Below, piece by piece: positions 36,054 through 45,630 of a stretch of 64,000 nt of DNA (position 1 is its first letter; each line of letters opens with the position of its first letter). The stretch is from Gonapodya prolifera JEL478 (Eukaryota; Monoblepharomycota; Monoblepharidomycetes; Monoblepharidales; Gonapodyaceae). Under the pieces are notes generated by a model. The model worked only from the letters and a program-made list of their open reading frames with translations. It ran no database searches and had not been told where the DNA came from. The stretch is from NCBI GenBank assembly GCA_001574975.1, contig KQ965744.1, positions 439,553 to 503,552 of the forward strand, in the 5' to 3' direction. Both the position numbers and the translations under genes were made by a program.

Positions 36054-38122
36054 ATGGCGAAGAAAGGCAAGGGAGGAAAGTCCGGCAGCGCAAAGAAGGG
36101 CGGCAAGGGCGATGAGGCTGCGGCAATGGTCGTCGCAAAGGCAATGGTGCGCCGTCCCTCGCCCTTCTGTCTCCCCAACCAGCCGACACACCCCACCCAC
36201 GCCTCTCGCCGCCCAACCCACCCCAGGAACTGCGCCACCTCCGCACGGCCTACCCAGCCAACTGCGCGCGCTTCATCGTCCAGCCGCTGCCCTCAGTCGC
36301 AAAGCACATTGACAAGTGCGCTGCATCCGTTGCATCCGTCGCTCTCCCCCCTTCCGCGGCCTTCAACCCGTCCGCGCCGTTCGGGGGCGCGTTGGTCCCC
36401 CTTGCGCCCGCGGGTGGGGCCGCTGCTGAGGGCGCTGCGACAGGGGCGGGGACGCAGGAGATGCCCAACCAGGGCGCCGCGGGACAGCAAAACGCCACCC
36501 CGGCAGCCACACCGACATCCTTCGCCATGGCCGCCGCGTCGTCTTCAGGACAACCCCTCCCCACACTCTCCTCCCTCGACGGCTTCGACCGACTCCTGCT
36601 CTCCCAAACCCCCATCTCTCAAAACGACGTATACGCCCTGGCCTCGACATTCGCCACAACGGCCGACCTCAAAATGGTCTGTCTGTGGAAATGCACCCTG
36701 GACGACCGCGCAGTCCGCGTGCTGTGCGGCACGGCGTTCTTGAGAGGACACCCGGGTGTGACGTGTCTCCACATTGTGGGGTGCGGCGTGCGTGCGTCGG
36801 GAGCACTCCATGTGGCGAGGTTGCTGGCTGACCTGCCGGACGATGTCGGTGATGTGGAAAAATTGTGGGACTCGTCAAATACAACCGATCACGGCGGGGA
36901 CACTGTTGGGCACGGACATCCCCCTTCCCACGACACTACCAAACAACGGCCAACACATCCCACCACCACAACTCTCCCGCCCCTTCCCTTCGCCAACTCC
37001 GTCTCGCAACCGCGCAAACACGCCTCCGCACTCACCCGGACCGCGCCCGACCTCGTCCCGCAACCACCACCCACAAAACCGCCCTTCACGTCCCTCCTCA
37101 CCATCCTCGTCCTTGACCATAACTCCGGTCTGGGAACGGTCGGGGTGTCGCTCCTGTTTGACGCTATCAGGCTCACGTCGATGCCCAAACCTGCTCCTTC
37201 CCCCTCGCCTGCACCTTCACCAGACGACGCACCATCTGCTCCTGCACCCTCCGCTGACCCCGCCGCCCCAGTCGACCCGCCCACAAGCGCCTCCCCGCGA
37301 TCCGCAAAGGCTTTGGCGGGAGGCAAACCTGCGTCGTTTGGATGCAGACTGACAAAAGTGTCGATCCGCTACTGCGACGCAGGGGAGGACGCGGCGGGGG
37401 CGATTGGGCGGGCGTTGGAGATCAACACGACCATTGTGTACGTTGGTAGTACCTTGTGCGGCTTCCCACCTCCCACCACTCACTTCTCACACTTCCCCCC
37501 CACCCCTGCCCCCCTCCGCTCCACCAGCGACCTCGACCTTACAGGGAACTCCCTCTCCAACGCCGGCGTGCTTCACATCGCGCCCTACCTGTCACGCAAC
37601 ACCGCACTCCAGAAACTCAACCTATCCTCCAACCTCATCACCGACGCCATCCCGACCGCCGAGGCGCTTCTCAAACTGCCCAGATTCCCCGCCCCGTTCG
37701 ACTACGCCGAGGCGCTGCGGTACCATGCGGCAAGGAGGGAGGAGGGAGGCGGGTCAACGGGGGGTGGGGGAGCAGGCGCGGGGCAGGACGCGAGCGGGGA
37801 CTCCGCGGGAGCGACGACGGAGCCGACAGACCCGTCCCCGCCCGTGCTCCTCTCCCCTCTCGAATCGCTCGCGTGCGCAATCACAGCCCCCGTGAACCCG
37901 TCCTCGGCCCTCTCCTACCTCGACCTTCGGAGCAATGACGTGGGCGACCACGGCGGGCAGGTCGTGATGAACCTGCTCAAGGCGCGTAAGGGCAAAGTGC
38001 AGGTCAAGGTTGGCGAGCGCATGGGTGGGGTTGTGTTTGGGCAGGTGGGGGAGTTGAGTGATCTTGCGGCAGGGGGGGGGAAGAAGGGGGGCAAGGGGAA
38101 GGGCAAGGGGAAGAAAAAGTGA
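36054..38122 (+). CDS. Leucine-rich repeat (RNI-type) protein
   Basis: The ATG at 36054 starts a Lys/Gly-rich leader (MAKKGKGGKSG). A 5' intron ends just before 36230 and joins in frame to ELRHLRTAYPANCARFI. An Ala/Pro-rich stretch follows, then LRR units: VYALASTFATTADLKMVCLW, VTCLHIVGCGVRASGALHVA, LLTILVLDHNSGLGTVGVSLL, LTKVSIRYCDAGEDAAGAIG, DLDLTGNSLSNAGVLHIAPY and LSYLDLRSNDVGDHGGQVV. Splicing 37438|37532 (donor GTACGTTGG) restores TIVDLDLTGNSLSN. The C-terminus is again Lys/Gly-rich, ending in GKGKGKKK. The repeats are ribonuclease-inhibitor-like, as in several axonemal and signalling LRR proteins; a flagellar role is a weak inference. The region 36,890-37,070 is Pro/Thr-rich and may be an extra intron. 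Confidence 0.75.
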
Positions 38123-39693
38123 GGGGTGTGAGAGTGGGTGTGGGTGTGGTCGGGGAGAGACGTGGATTGGAGTGAGGGGTGTGTGAATTGGATACACTTT
38201 TTTTTTTTTTTTTTTTTGCTGACTCGGTTGCCCGTGGGAACTCCTTGGAAGAGTCCGTTACACTCGTCCTTTGTATGCACTAATGGGTCGCCTCAATGAA
38301 AGACGTCCACACGTGTTATCTCCCGTCGGCTGACATGGCTAACGCTTCATGGGAGAGGATAAGAGGTGCTTCGCGGATCATGTTTGCCTGTTTCGAAGGA
38401 AGTTGATCATTCGGGGGCGAAAAAGAGACGAAAGTGAACATTCTACCCGAGAGCGAGCCTGATAGGGAAGCGATTCATGAAGGGTGAAAATCATGTTGTC
38501 ATAATATTTCCGTAAGCTTGATACACTGGAGTAAGACAGGGTGCAAGCGACGCCCAGTTAATGCCGCGCCGGCGTTGCAGAATGTTACCCCTCTCCCAAC
38601 GCAGGTCCACTCGCGGCCCAGTGGATTCTCCGACTTTCTACCGCATGGATACACGTGTGTTCCGGGGAAGACCTCGACCGAGCACGACGCTTCCAGAGGC
38701 AGCCCGAGGCACGTGTCGGCGGGAAGCCACTCTTCGCTTCATGAAAATGGTGAAGCGAAGGTTGTTGCCAGTTGCCAGTTGCCACTTGCCACTTGCCACT
38801 TGCCACGCGTCACGAGAGGAAGAGGAAGAGGAAGGGAGGAATCCTGCAGCGGTAAGTTGGTTAGTGAAAAGGCATGAAAAAAGCTCCATCCGAAAGAAAG
38901 GCTTGATACATAGTCTGGAAGCTATGGAACGGTCGTGTCTGCGGAGACATCGGCATTTGTCGAGTATTGTCAGTAAACGAACACCGAAGCGTCGTCCGGT
39001 GATGGACGCCGGTGAAACGCGGGCGCATGCCATCAATCACACAGTGCAGCTGTACTCACCATGGGCTTATTTCAGTCGCATGAGTTGCGCTTACGTCGGG
39101 TTGTGAGCAATTTGTGAAGGAATTGGAATTGAGCAAGTGCGTTCGAATTACGAGATGAATGAAGGCTTATCTTCGAAGAATAGCCGAGACCCAGATACAC
39201 TTACCTCTCTCCCAGAATCCCAGAACGAATATTGAAAGACTGTTATAATGAATTGGATCGTAAAACCTAAGTTTTCTGTACTTTGTTGGGAATGGCCGGG
39301 TTCTCTGCGAAAGGTGCTCGAAATCTCACAGGATCGGCGAGTAGCCCCTTCGCTGTCTATAACGAGTTCTTGAGTGGCAGTCGCATTCGCACTCTACCGA
39401 CCCACTACTACCGATGGAAACGGACATACTTGGCTGTGACTATTTTAGTGAAGGAGAGGGTGCCCCATAGTGAATCAGGTTCTTCGATGTGCTGACCTCC
39501 AGCACTTCAGGTCCGCGAGAAGGAGAAAGTAGGATACTTTGAAAACCACAATATTGGTTGTGACTGAGACGACGTCACCCTGAGTCTGAGGCCGCCGAAT
39601 GCCTCATTGCCGTGGGAGATGCCGAAGATCCCCTGGGACCCGTCCCTCGGAGGAAAGCTCCACCAACAGTCACGACACAGAACATCATATTCG
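38123..39693. other. Gene-poor region with T-run and minisatellite
   Basis: About 1.6 kb without a supported gene. It holds a run of about 19 T (near 38,199-38,217) just downstream of the LRR gene and a 7-bp tandem repeat at 38764..38805. Open frames across 38,500-39,100 run through the repeat in several frames and are not credible. Confidence 0.45.
38764..38805 (+). repeat. 7-bp tandem repeat, six units
   Basis: Three units of GTTGCCA are followed by three of CTTGCCA, head to tail, and then a purine-rich AGAGGAAG tract. This is a small minisatellite. Confidence 0.95.
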
Positions 39694-40640
39694 ATGCTGG
39701 CGGCTTCTTTGTGTGTGATCTTTTGCGGGCTGGATCGCGGTACTGTCCCAGACAGCACTCGCACAAAACAACAGCCCAGGCACTTTGCCAGACGCTGCAT
39801 CATTCGGGTTCTACTTTCCGTCGCTCGACTGCTCAAGTCGAATTTCTCAGTTTGGCTTCGAATTCGCCTCTGGCAAAAGACCCGACACGGGGGCGACGAT
39901 TTGACACCCCGACACACCTCCGCTCAACCACTCAAAAAAAGAAAATTTAAAAAACATGTTCCCGTTCGAAGGACTCACGATCTGGAGCCGCAGCCAAGGA
40001 TGGTTGCAAGGCGTCAACCCTGCCACCGCGAGCGATTTCGCCTCGAAAATTGTTGGTGTGTCAAGTTGGCAATGTAAGCTTCATTGGGTGCCATGAAGGC
40101 ATATCATTTTGCCTTCGGACGTTCTCGCTCTCTAACGTATCCATTACACGCATCCGTTTCCCACAAACTTTACAGCCGAACATTTCGTCTACGTGGACTC
40201 TTCAGGAACTGAGAGCGAGTCGGGGACATGCTCGCCCAAAAACATCGATCTCCAATTCTACATTTACAAAGGTTTCCGCGTGGGGCAATTTGTTTCAAGA
40301 TTTTTGATCGATTTCAGCTCCGGCTGGGCCATTCTCACATGGGGCACGGTACCGATATGCGACTACGACGCGTGCTCGCGCAACTGCACAACGAAAGCTA
40401 TTGAGCATAGATTGGCTCTGCCGTGAAGCTGAAGTATTATCGTGTGTGAACTCTGACGAGCCTTACCAGAGGGCCACCAGCTATTTGGGTTTCACCGTAG
40501 GGTCACTCGACGCCGGTTCGGCATCGGGTTTATCCATGGGAGCAATTGTTGGGATTGTTGCCGGTGCCGTGGTGGCCTTGTATTGGTGGGCCACGCAGTC
40601 ATCATCTGGAAAAGGTGACAGGCGAAGGCAGACGTGCTGA
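39694..40640 (+). CDS. Putative type I membrane protein, frame-broken
   Basis: Pieces of a secreted single-pass protein lie in order but in different frames. ATG 39694 begins MLAASLCVIF; after a one-base frame change at TTTT (about 39,718-39,723) it continues AGWIAVLSQTALAQNN, a good signal peptide with an A-X-A site, and then DAASFGFYFPSLDCSSRI. A second block (from about 39,956) includes SQGWLQGVNPATASDFASK and splices in frame across 40074..40172 to HFVYVDSSGTESESGTCSPK and CDYDACSRNCTTK. A third frame gives EAEVLSCVNSDEPYQRATSY and the transmembrane segment LSMGAIVGIVAGAVVALYWW with a short basic tail. Three breaks are not explained by GT-AG introns. It may be a pseudogene, a fast-evolving surface protein or a site of assembly errors. 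No family recognised. Confidence 0.4.
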
Positions 40641-41002
40641 TCTTTTAACAAAGTCTGGTCCTGAGGGTGTAAACTAATGTGGACAAGAACGCTGTTTACT
40701 TCCATGATAAAGTGTAGTGAAGGATTAGTGATATTTGTTAAATTCTCACACTTCGCTGGGTCTCTATGGCGTAGAGGTGTCAATTGAGCACATGGCAGCG
40801 TAAAAAATAGAGTGAGGGGCAGCAGCTCTGCAAGCGAGATACACTATCCAGCTCGAGTATCGTATATTTGTCGTCGTAACACCCAGCACGTACAAGTTAC
40901 CTAACAACAGCTTATACCAAATTTTACCTCATATCATTACGAAACCTTTGACCAAACATGTAGGTTGAGCTCCCTCCTGCGGCCACCAATTGAACGACAC
41001 CA
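40641..41002. promoter_or_regulatory. Intergenic region upstream of SDR gene
   Basis: About 360 bp, AT-rich towards the SDR start. No gene or repeat was seen; it probably holds the SDR promoter. Confidence 0.35.
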
Positions 41003-41970
41003 ATGCCCACGATTCTCATCATCGGGGCCTCTCGCGGGCTTGGATCCTCTCTCGTGCGCGAGTACGCCTCACGTGCCGATCACTCCGTGCTCGCCACGGT
41101 CCGCGGCTCCCCCCCGTCGTCGGATTCCTCAACTGCCGGGGTACGGTACATCCCCGGGATCGATCTGTCCTCCAAAGACGCCGCCGCGCATCTGGTCACT
41201 GCCCTCGCTGCTCTCGACGTCACCCGCGTGGACGTGGTCCTCCTTGTCGCTGGGGTGTTCACCAAAGAGACACTCGACGCGCCGGACTGGGACGCCGAGG
41301 TGGCCATGTACACCATCGGTTGCATCGCGCCTGTTTTTCTCGTCACAGCACTTTCGCGGGCGGGTGTGGTTGGTGAAGGAACCAAAGTGGTCCTGATTAC
41401 CAGCGAGGCCGGTAGCGTGACATTGCGACATGAGATGGAAGGAGGGGAGAATTACGCGCACCATGGGAGTAAGGCGGCAGAAAACATGGTGGGGCGACTC
41501 CTAGCGATGGATTTAAAGCATAAAGGGGTGGCAGTTGTGATGGTGCACGTGAGTCTAATCTCCGCAAATCTTTCGTTAGAGTACCACTAACAGTTCCACT
41601 CTTTCCCCTTTCTATGGGTGTAGCCTGGCTTCATGCGAACTGAGATGACGCGGGGAGTGGGGTACGATAAGTACTGGGACTCGGGTGGCGGTAAGTTGTG
41701 GTGCAGTGCGGTTGTGGTTTCCAGTCTTGACGTTTTCGCACAGCCGTGGAACCCTCCGTCGCCGCGTCGCACCTGGCAGATTTCGTAGACAAGCACGTTT
41801 CGATGGAAATCTCCGGGGAGTTCTGGGCACCGTTGGGTCCGAAGTGAGTTAAAATCAGGGCTGTTAGAGGAAGGCGTGTGCTCAACTAGTTTTGACTTCA
41901 CAGGGGGATTGGAACAATCGATGTGACTGTTGGAACGGACTTGCCCACACCCTGTCGCCTGCCGTGGTAA
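41003..41970 (+). CDS. Short-chain dehydrogenase/reductase (C-factor-like SDR)
   Basis: NAD(P)-dependent oxidoreductase with a Rossmann fold, substrate unknown. The N-terminus has the cofactor loop IIGASRGLGSSLVREYA. The conserved LLVAGVFTKETL stands where many SDRs have NNAG. Ser of the triad is in VLITSEAGSVTLRHE. The active-site helix reads NYAHHGSKAAENMVGRLL: Lys is present, but the position four residues before it is His instead of the usual Tyr. The tail PGFMRTEMTRGVGYDKYWD follows after an intron, then two more small exons and the stop at 41968-41970. The length (about 260 residues) fits the family. The altered YxxxK may be a feature of this subfamily or may mean weaker catalysis. Confidence 0.88.
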
Positions 41971-43901
41971 GGTCGGTGATACCTTCAAGGACTGAAGTGG
42001 ACAATACCGACAAATGGAAAGAGCTCGGTCTTCATTTGTATTAAGGAGGTTGCTTGTGCAATAGCAGAGCGAATTCATATTTCTTTCCGCTGTCATTCTC
42101 ATTATACTAGAACCACAATTTAACCTAGAAAAAATCGCTTGAACGTGTTGTGGGTCCTTTGTGCAATGCTTTCATCGCTGGATTATGTACCCAAACAAAA
42201 TGGGGACTACACTACTCTCCATTCCTCCTTTTACGTGTAAAATAGCGAAGCCGGTCGCACAACAGTAAATTCTAAAATTTTTTGTTGGAAATATCACCTG
42301 CAGCACATGAGCATGAGTTCTCTTCGTCGGGAGAATTGAAGGGGAAAGTCTACACAACATGCCAAACTATGAGCAACTGCGCACCTCTGCCGACACCATT
42401 GAAAGGGGACCCCAGCAGCCGAATGATTCTGATAAGAGACTACTGGGACCAGTCGAACTCCAGGCTGCGGCTTGGGGCTACTAGGATGTCTGCCAACCTA
42501 CCCGCGACGTTGGCATCGGCTGGCTTGACGACGGAAAAGTAAGCGAGACGCCTCGATAGGCATACAGCACGCCCTTTTCAAGAGCTCCGACCGTTGGGGG
42601 GACTGCCCTGGTTACTTGCTCCCCACAGGTGGGGAGCCGGGTTGAAGAGATCGCGCGTCCCGCGTTCACGGGTACATCTGGGGTCCTCAGTTGGAATTTG
42701 CTGTGAGATGAGACGCCTACTGGGCGGAGCGAAGTGTGGTGGTCGCCGGAGACTCGGGCGCGACGTTGGGACACCAAATTTGTCGCGGGGGTCTCTGGAG
42801 CGCTTCGCTTGGTTTGGTCGCATAACCGCGATCTTGAACATGCAGTGTTCTGGTTTCCACTGCTGGTCGAAACGCGGCGGGTCTTTTAGGATGCGCCGAA
42901 GCGCAAAAGAGACTCCACATCGGTGCGCTCGGCGTCGTGATCAGTGCCATGAGGGGAGTCTCACAGTACTCTCGTCCCTCTGTTGATTGTGCAACGAGAA
43001 GGCTTTGCCGCACAACCACGACCTTAAACACGCAGTGTTCTGGATTCCACTGCTGGTCGAAACGCGGTGGCACTCTTAAGACGTCCTTTGATTGAAGAGC
43101 TGCCGGTCATACAGACCTACTTTTTCAAATCTTCCAATACAACAAGATTTCTGCGTCGTTGTGACCATCGAAGCGACGGGATATCTTGGTGAATTGGAGT
43201 ATTCGAAAGCCACTATCCGAATCTTCTCGCTCCTTTTGAAGTCGCTTGTCGCCCGAGTTTATGGATTGAGAATCGACGGACCTTGAAACCGAACCCATAT
43301 CGCTCTTGCGGGAAGAACGAACGCCAAATGATATTACTTTGGGCCCATAGAGTCGAGTGCGGTGCGACACTCGTCGCGCTCTCCGTGTCGCGCGCTCCAG
43401 AAACACTCAACGCGTCAATGTCGGCGACAAGTGGGTGCTGAGAGACGAGCTCGTTGTGGAGAGGGTAATCTTTATTTGCTTGGAATGTAACTGCATTGTT
43501 CATAGACAAGTGTTAGCATGCAATTGCTGAATCGCTGTTGCTGAAATCCCACTTCTTTCTCTTGACGAACGGAACAATAATGGGGAAGGGGAGGGCAGCA
43601 GTTGCGAACTTGATGCGAGAGGTCAGTCACAAATGAGGTTTGCACGCCGCGACGATTACTTTTACTTAATTGATAACGTTAAATCTATTTGGTTGTTGCC
43701 GAAAGACGGACTCGGGTATGTATATTGCGTATTCCCACCACATCCTCGATCGTCATGGATATTCACCGCCTCGCCCCCCCTTATCTCCTTGTTCCCAGTC
43801 AATTCACTGAACTCGTCCTCGGTGCTTGCTTCCTCTTTCCTTCCCAGTCACTCATCCATACGTCCACCCAGTTATCCCCCACCCCTCCTCTTCACGCCTC
43901 T
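41971..43901. other. Gene-poor region with a diverged direct repeat
   Basis: About 1.9 kb with no supported gene. It contains the direct repeat at 42819..43080. A segment near 42,760-42,790 (TTGGGACACCAAATTTGTCG) resembles sequences found at LTR junctions in other genomes, but no element could be delimited. Confidence 0.4.
42819..43080 (+). repeat. Two diverged direct-repeat copies, 190 bp apart
   Basis: Copy 1 is 42819..42890 and copy 2 is 43009..43080. They align without gaps over about 70 bp and share the near-identical core TTCCACTGCTGGTCGAAACG. The flanks also match with scattered substitutions. It may be a relic of a transposable element or a local duplication. Confidence 0.8.
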
Positions 43902-45107
43902 TCACGCCTCATCAACCTCATACCTAATCCTCAACTTTCCCTTCTTCAACGTCACCTCCACAACCCTCACCGCACTATTCCTCCCCTCCGCCGCACCTTC
44001 CTTCCACAACTCGCCTACACTCCCCACATGCGTTCCTCCACACGGACACCCCACCGCACCGGGCGCTAGCACGACGATCCGGGGCGCGGACGAGCGAGGG
44101 ATGTATACGGGCAGAGACCCCCCGCAGAGTGCGGCGGCGTCGGTGTAGGAGAGCACGGACGCCGAGGTGGTGGTGTCCCGGTGCGCGCGCAGAATGCGAT
44201 GGAGTGAGACGGTGAGCAGGCCCGGGAGGGTTGCGGGGAGGTCGATGGGAGGGAGAGACGGGGTTTTGGCGGCTTTGGATGGTTTGGCGCCCTTGCCCTT
44301 TGTTGGGGCGGATGCACCCCCCGCTCCAGCAAGAGCGGCCAGAATGGCGGCGTTGGCGGCGTCGACGGCGGGGTCGGCGGCGGGTGATGCTTGCGGGTGC
44401 CCTTGCGCGGAAATGTGCGGCTGTGCGTCACGGTCGCCGATGTCGCGCGGGGGTAACCACCCTTCGGGTATCTTGCCGTCGTACTCGACCCAGGAGTCGC
44501 CGGGGGTGTGGTTTCCCTTGCCCGAAGCGAACCCGGATTTGCCCTTGCCGGGTTTGGCGTTGGCACCCGATCCGGACTCCTGGGGTTTGGCACCTGGCAC
44601 CGAGTCAGAGTCCGGTGCGGGAGTTGTGGCGAGAAGGCCCAGATCGATCATGGCGAGGTCGATGAGGTGGCCTGCGGAGTGAAGACGGGCGTTGCGGATG
44701 CGGATCGTGGGGTCGATGGATAGCGTGCATGTGGCGCCTGGATGCGGGAGGGTGGTGGTGTCGACGGGGGAGGGTTGGAAGGAGCCGTAGTGCCAGATGG
44801 CGCCCGTTGGTTTGTGGAAGCGGACTTGGCGGACTGTGAATGTCGTCGTGGCAGGGGAGGAGGAAGGGAAGGAGGCGGACCCAACGTCCGACTCCTGCCC
44901 GCCGCCGAACGGGTGGAAGATCGTCTTGTCGAACGCAAGGGCGTACTCGCCCTGCGTCCAGGTCAGGTCGTGGAACTGGTGCAGCGTGGTGTGCTGAGAG
45001 GTTGGTTGAGGGGTGTAGGGCGTTATGGCGACGAGTGTGGCAGAGGGGAAGGTGAAGAGACGGGTGTCGGTGTGGTAGAGAGTTTCGGTTGCGGGGATGG
45101 TGTCCAT
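43902..45107 (-). CDS. AlaX-type alanyl-tRNA editing protein
   Basis: Free-standing editing factor that hydrolyses mischarged Ser- or Gly-tRNA(Ala), related to the editing domain of alanyl-tRNA synthetase (AARSD1/AlaX). It is a single uninterrupted frame of 401 residues from the ATG at 45107. The N-terminal domain has HPFGGGQESDVGSA, the conserved GGGQ motif. The zinc and active-site residues are HSAGH in NARLHSAGHLIDLAM, and the Cys/His of GCPCGGTHVG near the C-terminus. Between these lies an expanded linker of about 180 residues rich in Ala, Gly, Lys and Pro (GAKPQESGSGANAKPGKGK and others), longer than in bacterial AlaX. All metal ligands are present, so it should be active. It is divergent from the next gene. 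Confidence 0.92.
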   Translation of the reverse strand: MDTIPATETLYHTDTRLFTFPSATLVAITPYTPQPTSQHTTLHQFHDLTWTQGEYALAFDKTIFHPFGGGQESDVGSASFPSSSPATTTFTVRQVRFHKPTGAIWHYGSFQPSPVDTTTLPHPGATCTLSIDPTIRIRNARLHSAGHLIDLAMIDLGLLATTPAPDSDSVPGAKPQESGSGANAKPGKGKSGFASGKGNHTPGDSWVEYDGKIPEGWLPPRDIGDRDAQPHISAQGHPQASPAADPAVDAANAAILAALAGAGGASAPTKGKGAKPSKAAKTPSLPPIDLPATLPGLLTVSLHRILRAHRDTTTSASVLSYTDAAALCGGSLPVYIPRSSAPRIVVLAPGAVGCPCGGTHVGSVGELWKEGAAEGRNSAVRVVEVTLKKGKLRIRYEVDEA

Positions 45108-45630
45108 TGGTGTAGTGGTGTGCTGGTACGGTTGAGGGGAAGGAGAGGTCGCGTGGGGAAGATTGCGATGCGGTAGATGGACTGATGGCTTTGATTTTCT
45201 TGGCTAAGTAAGCTCTCCGACCAAGAATCGTCGGGAATAAGAAGAAACCGGAACTTTTGTGCCGTTTGTTATGGTGCCTGCCGTGGTCGGACCACAATTC
45301 TCACACTTTCTTCCGGTCTCTTGCGCTCTCTGTAAGACGAGGTGCACCTCAGAACATGATGCGGTGTAGTCAAGATACTCGCTCAGTACATAAATGTCAC
45401 TTGTCTTTTTGGATCGTAAACCCAATGAAATGGCCAAGTTCACGCACCGCAGCAATGCACTCAGCAGCATTCATCACTTCTTTTTATTTTTCGCCAACGC
45501 AACAACACACGTGACAGTGACGGAACCTTTTCTCTGCACTGGCTGCGGCCAACCCAGCAGACCTGTCGGTCAGCTTCGTCACCCGATCGTATCACCCTCG
45601 CATTCTTTCTTTTTTCTCCGCTCGCACTGC
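45108..45630. promoter_or_regulatory. Divergent intergenic region (523 bp)
   Basis: Between the AlaX-type and saccharopine-dehydrogenase-like genes. It should hold both promoters. The stretch just before the plus-strand ATG is rich in C and T (TTCTTTCTTTTTTCTC), a common feature of fungal core promoters. Confidence 0.4.

Noticed and set aside
38518-39110. Open frames of 119 and 181 residues on the plus strand
   Set aside because: They run through the 7-bp minisatellite in different frames, are Arg/Ser-rich without motifs, and have no splice or composition support.
39507-39917. Minus-strand frame of 136 residues opposite the membrane-protein pieces
   Set aside because: The plus strand carries a signal-peptide pattern; the minus frame has no recognisable feature.
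42594-42986. Open frame of 130 residues over the direct repeat
   Set aside because: No motif and no homologous protein pattern; the matching repeat copy does not keep the same frame as a protein.
43092-43620. Several short open frames on both strands
   Set aside because: Under 100 residues, no motif, no splice partners and no compositional bias.
44167-45176. Plus-strand frames opposite the AlaX-type gene
   Set aside because: Arg/Gly/Trp-rich shadows of a conserved minus-strand protein.
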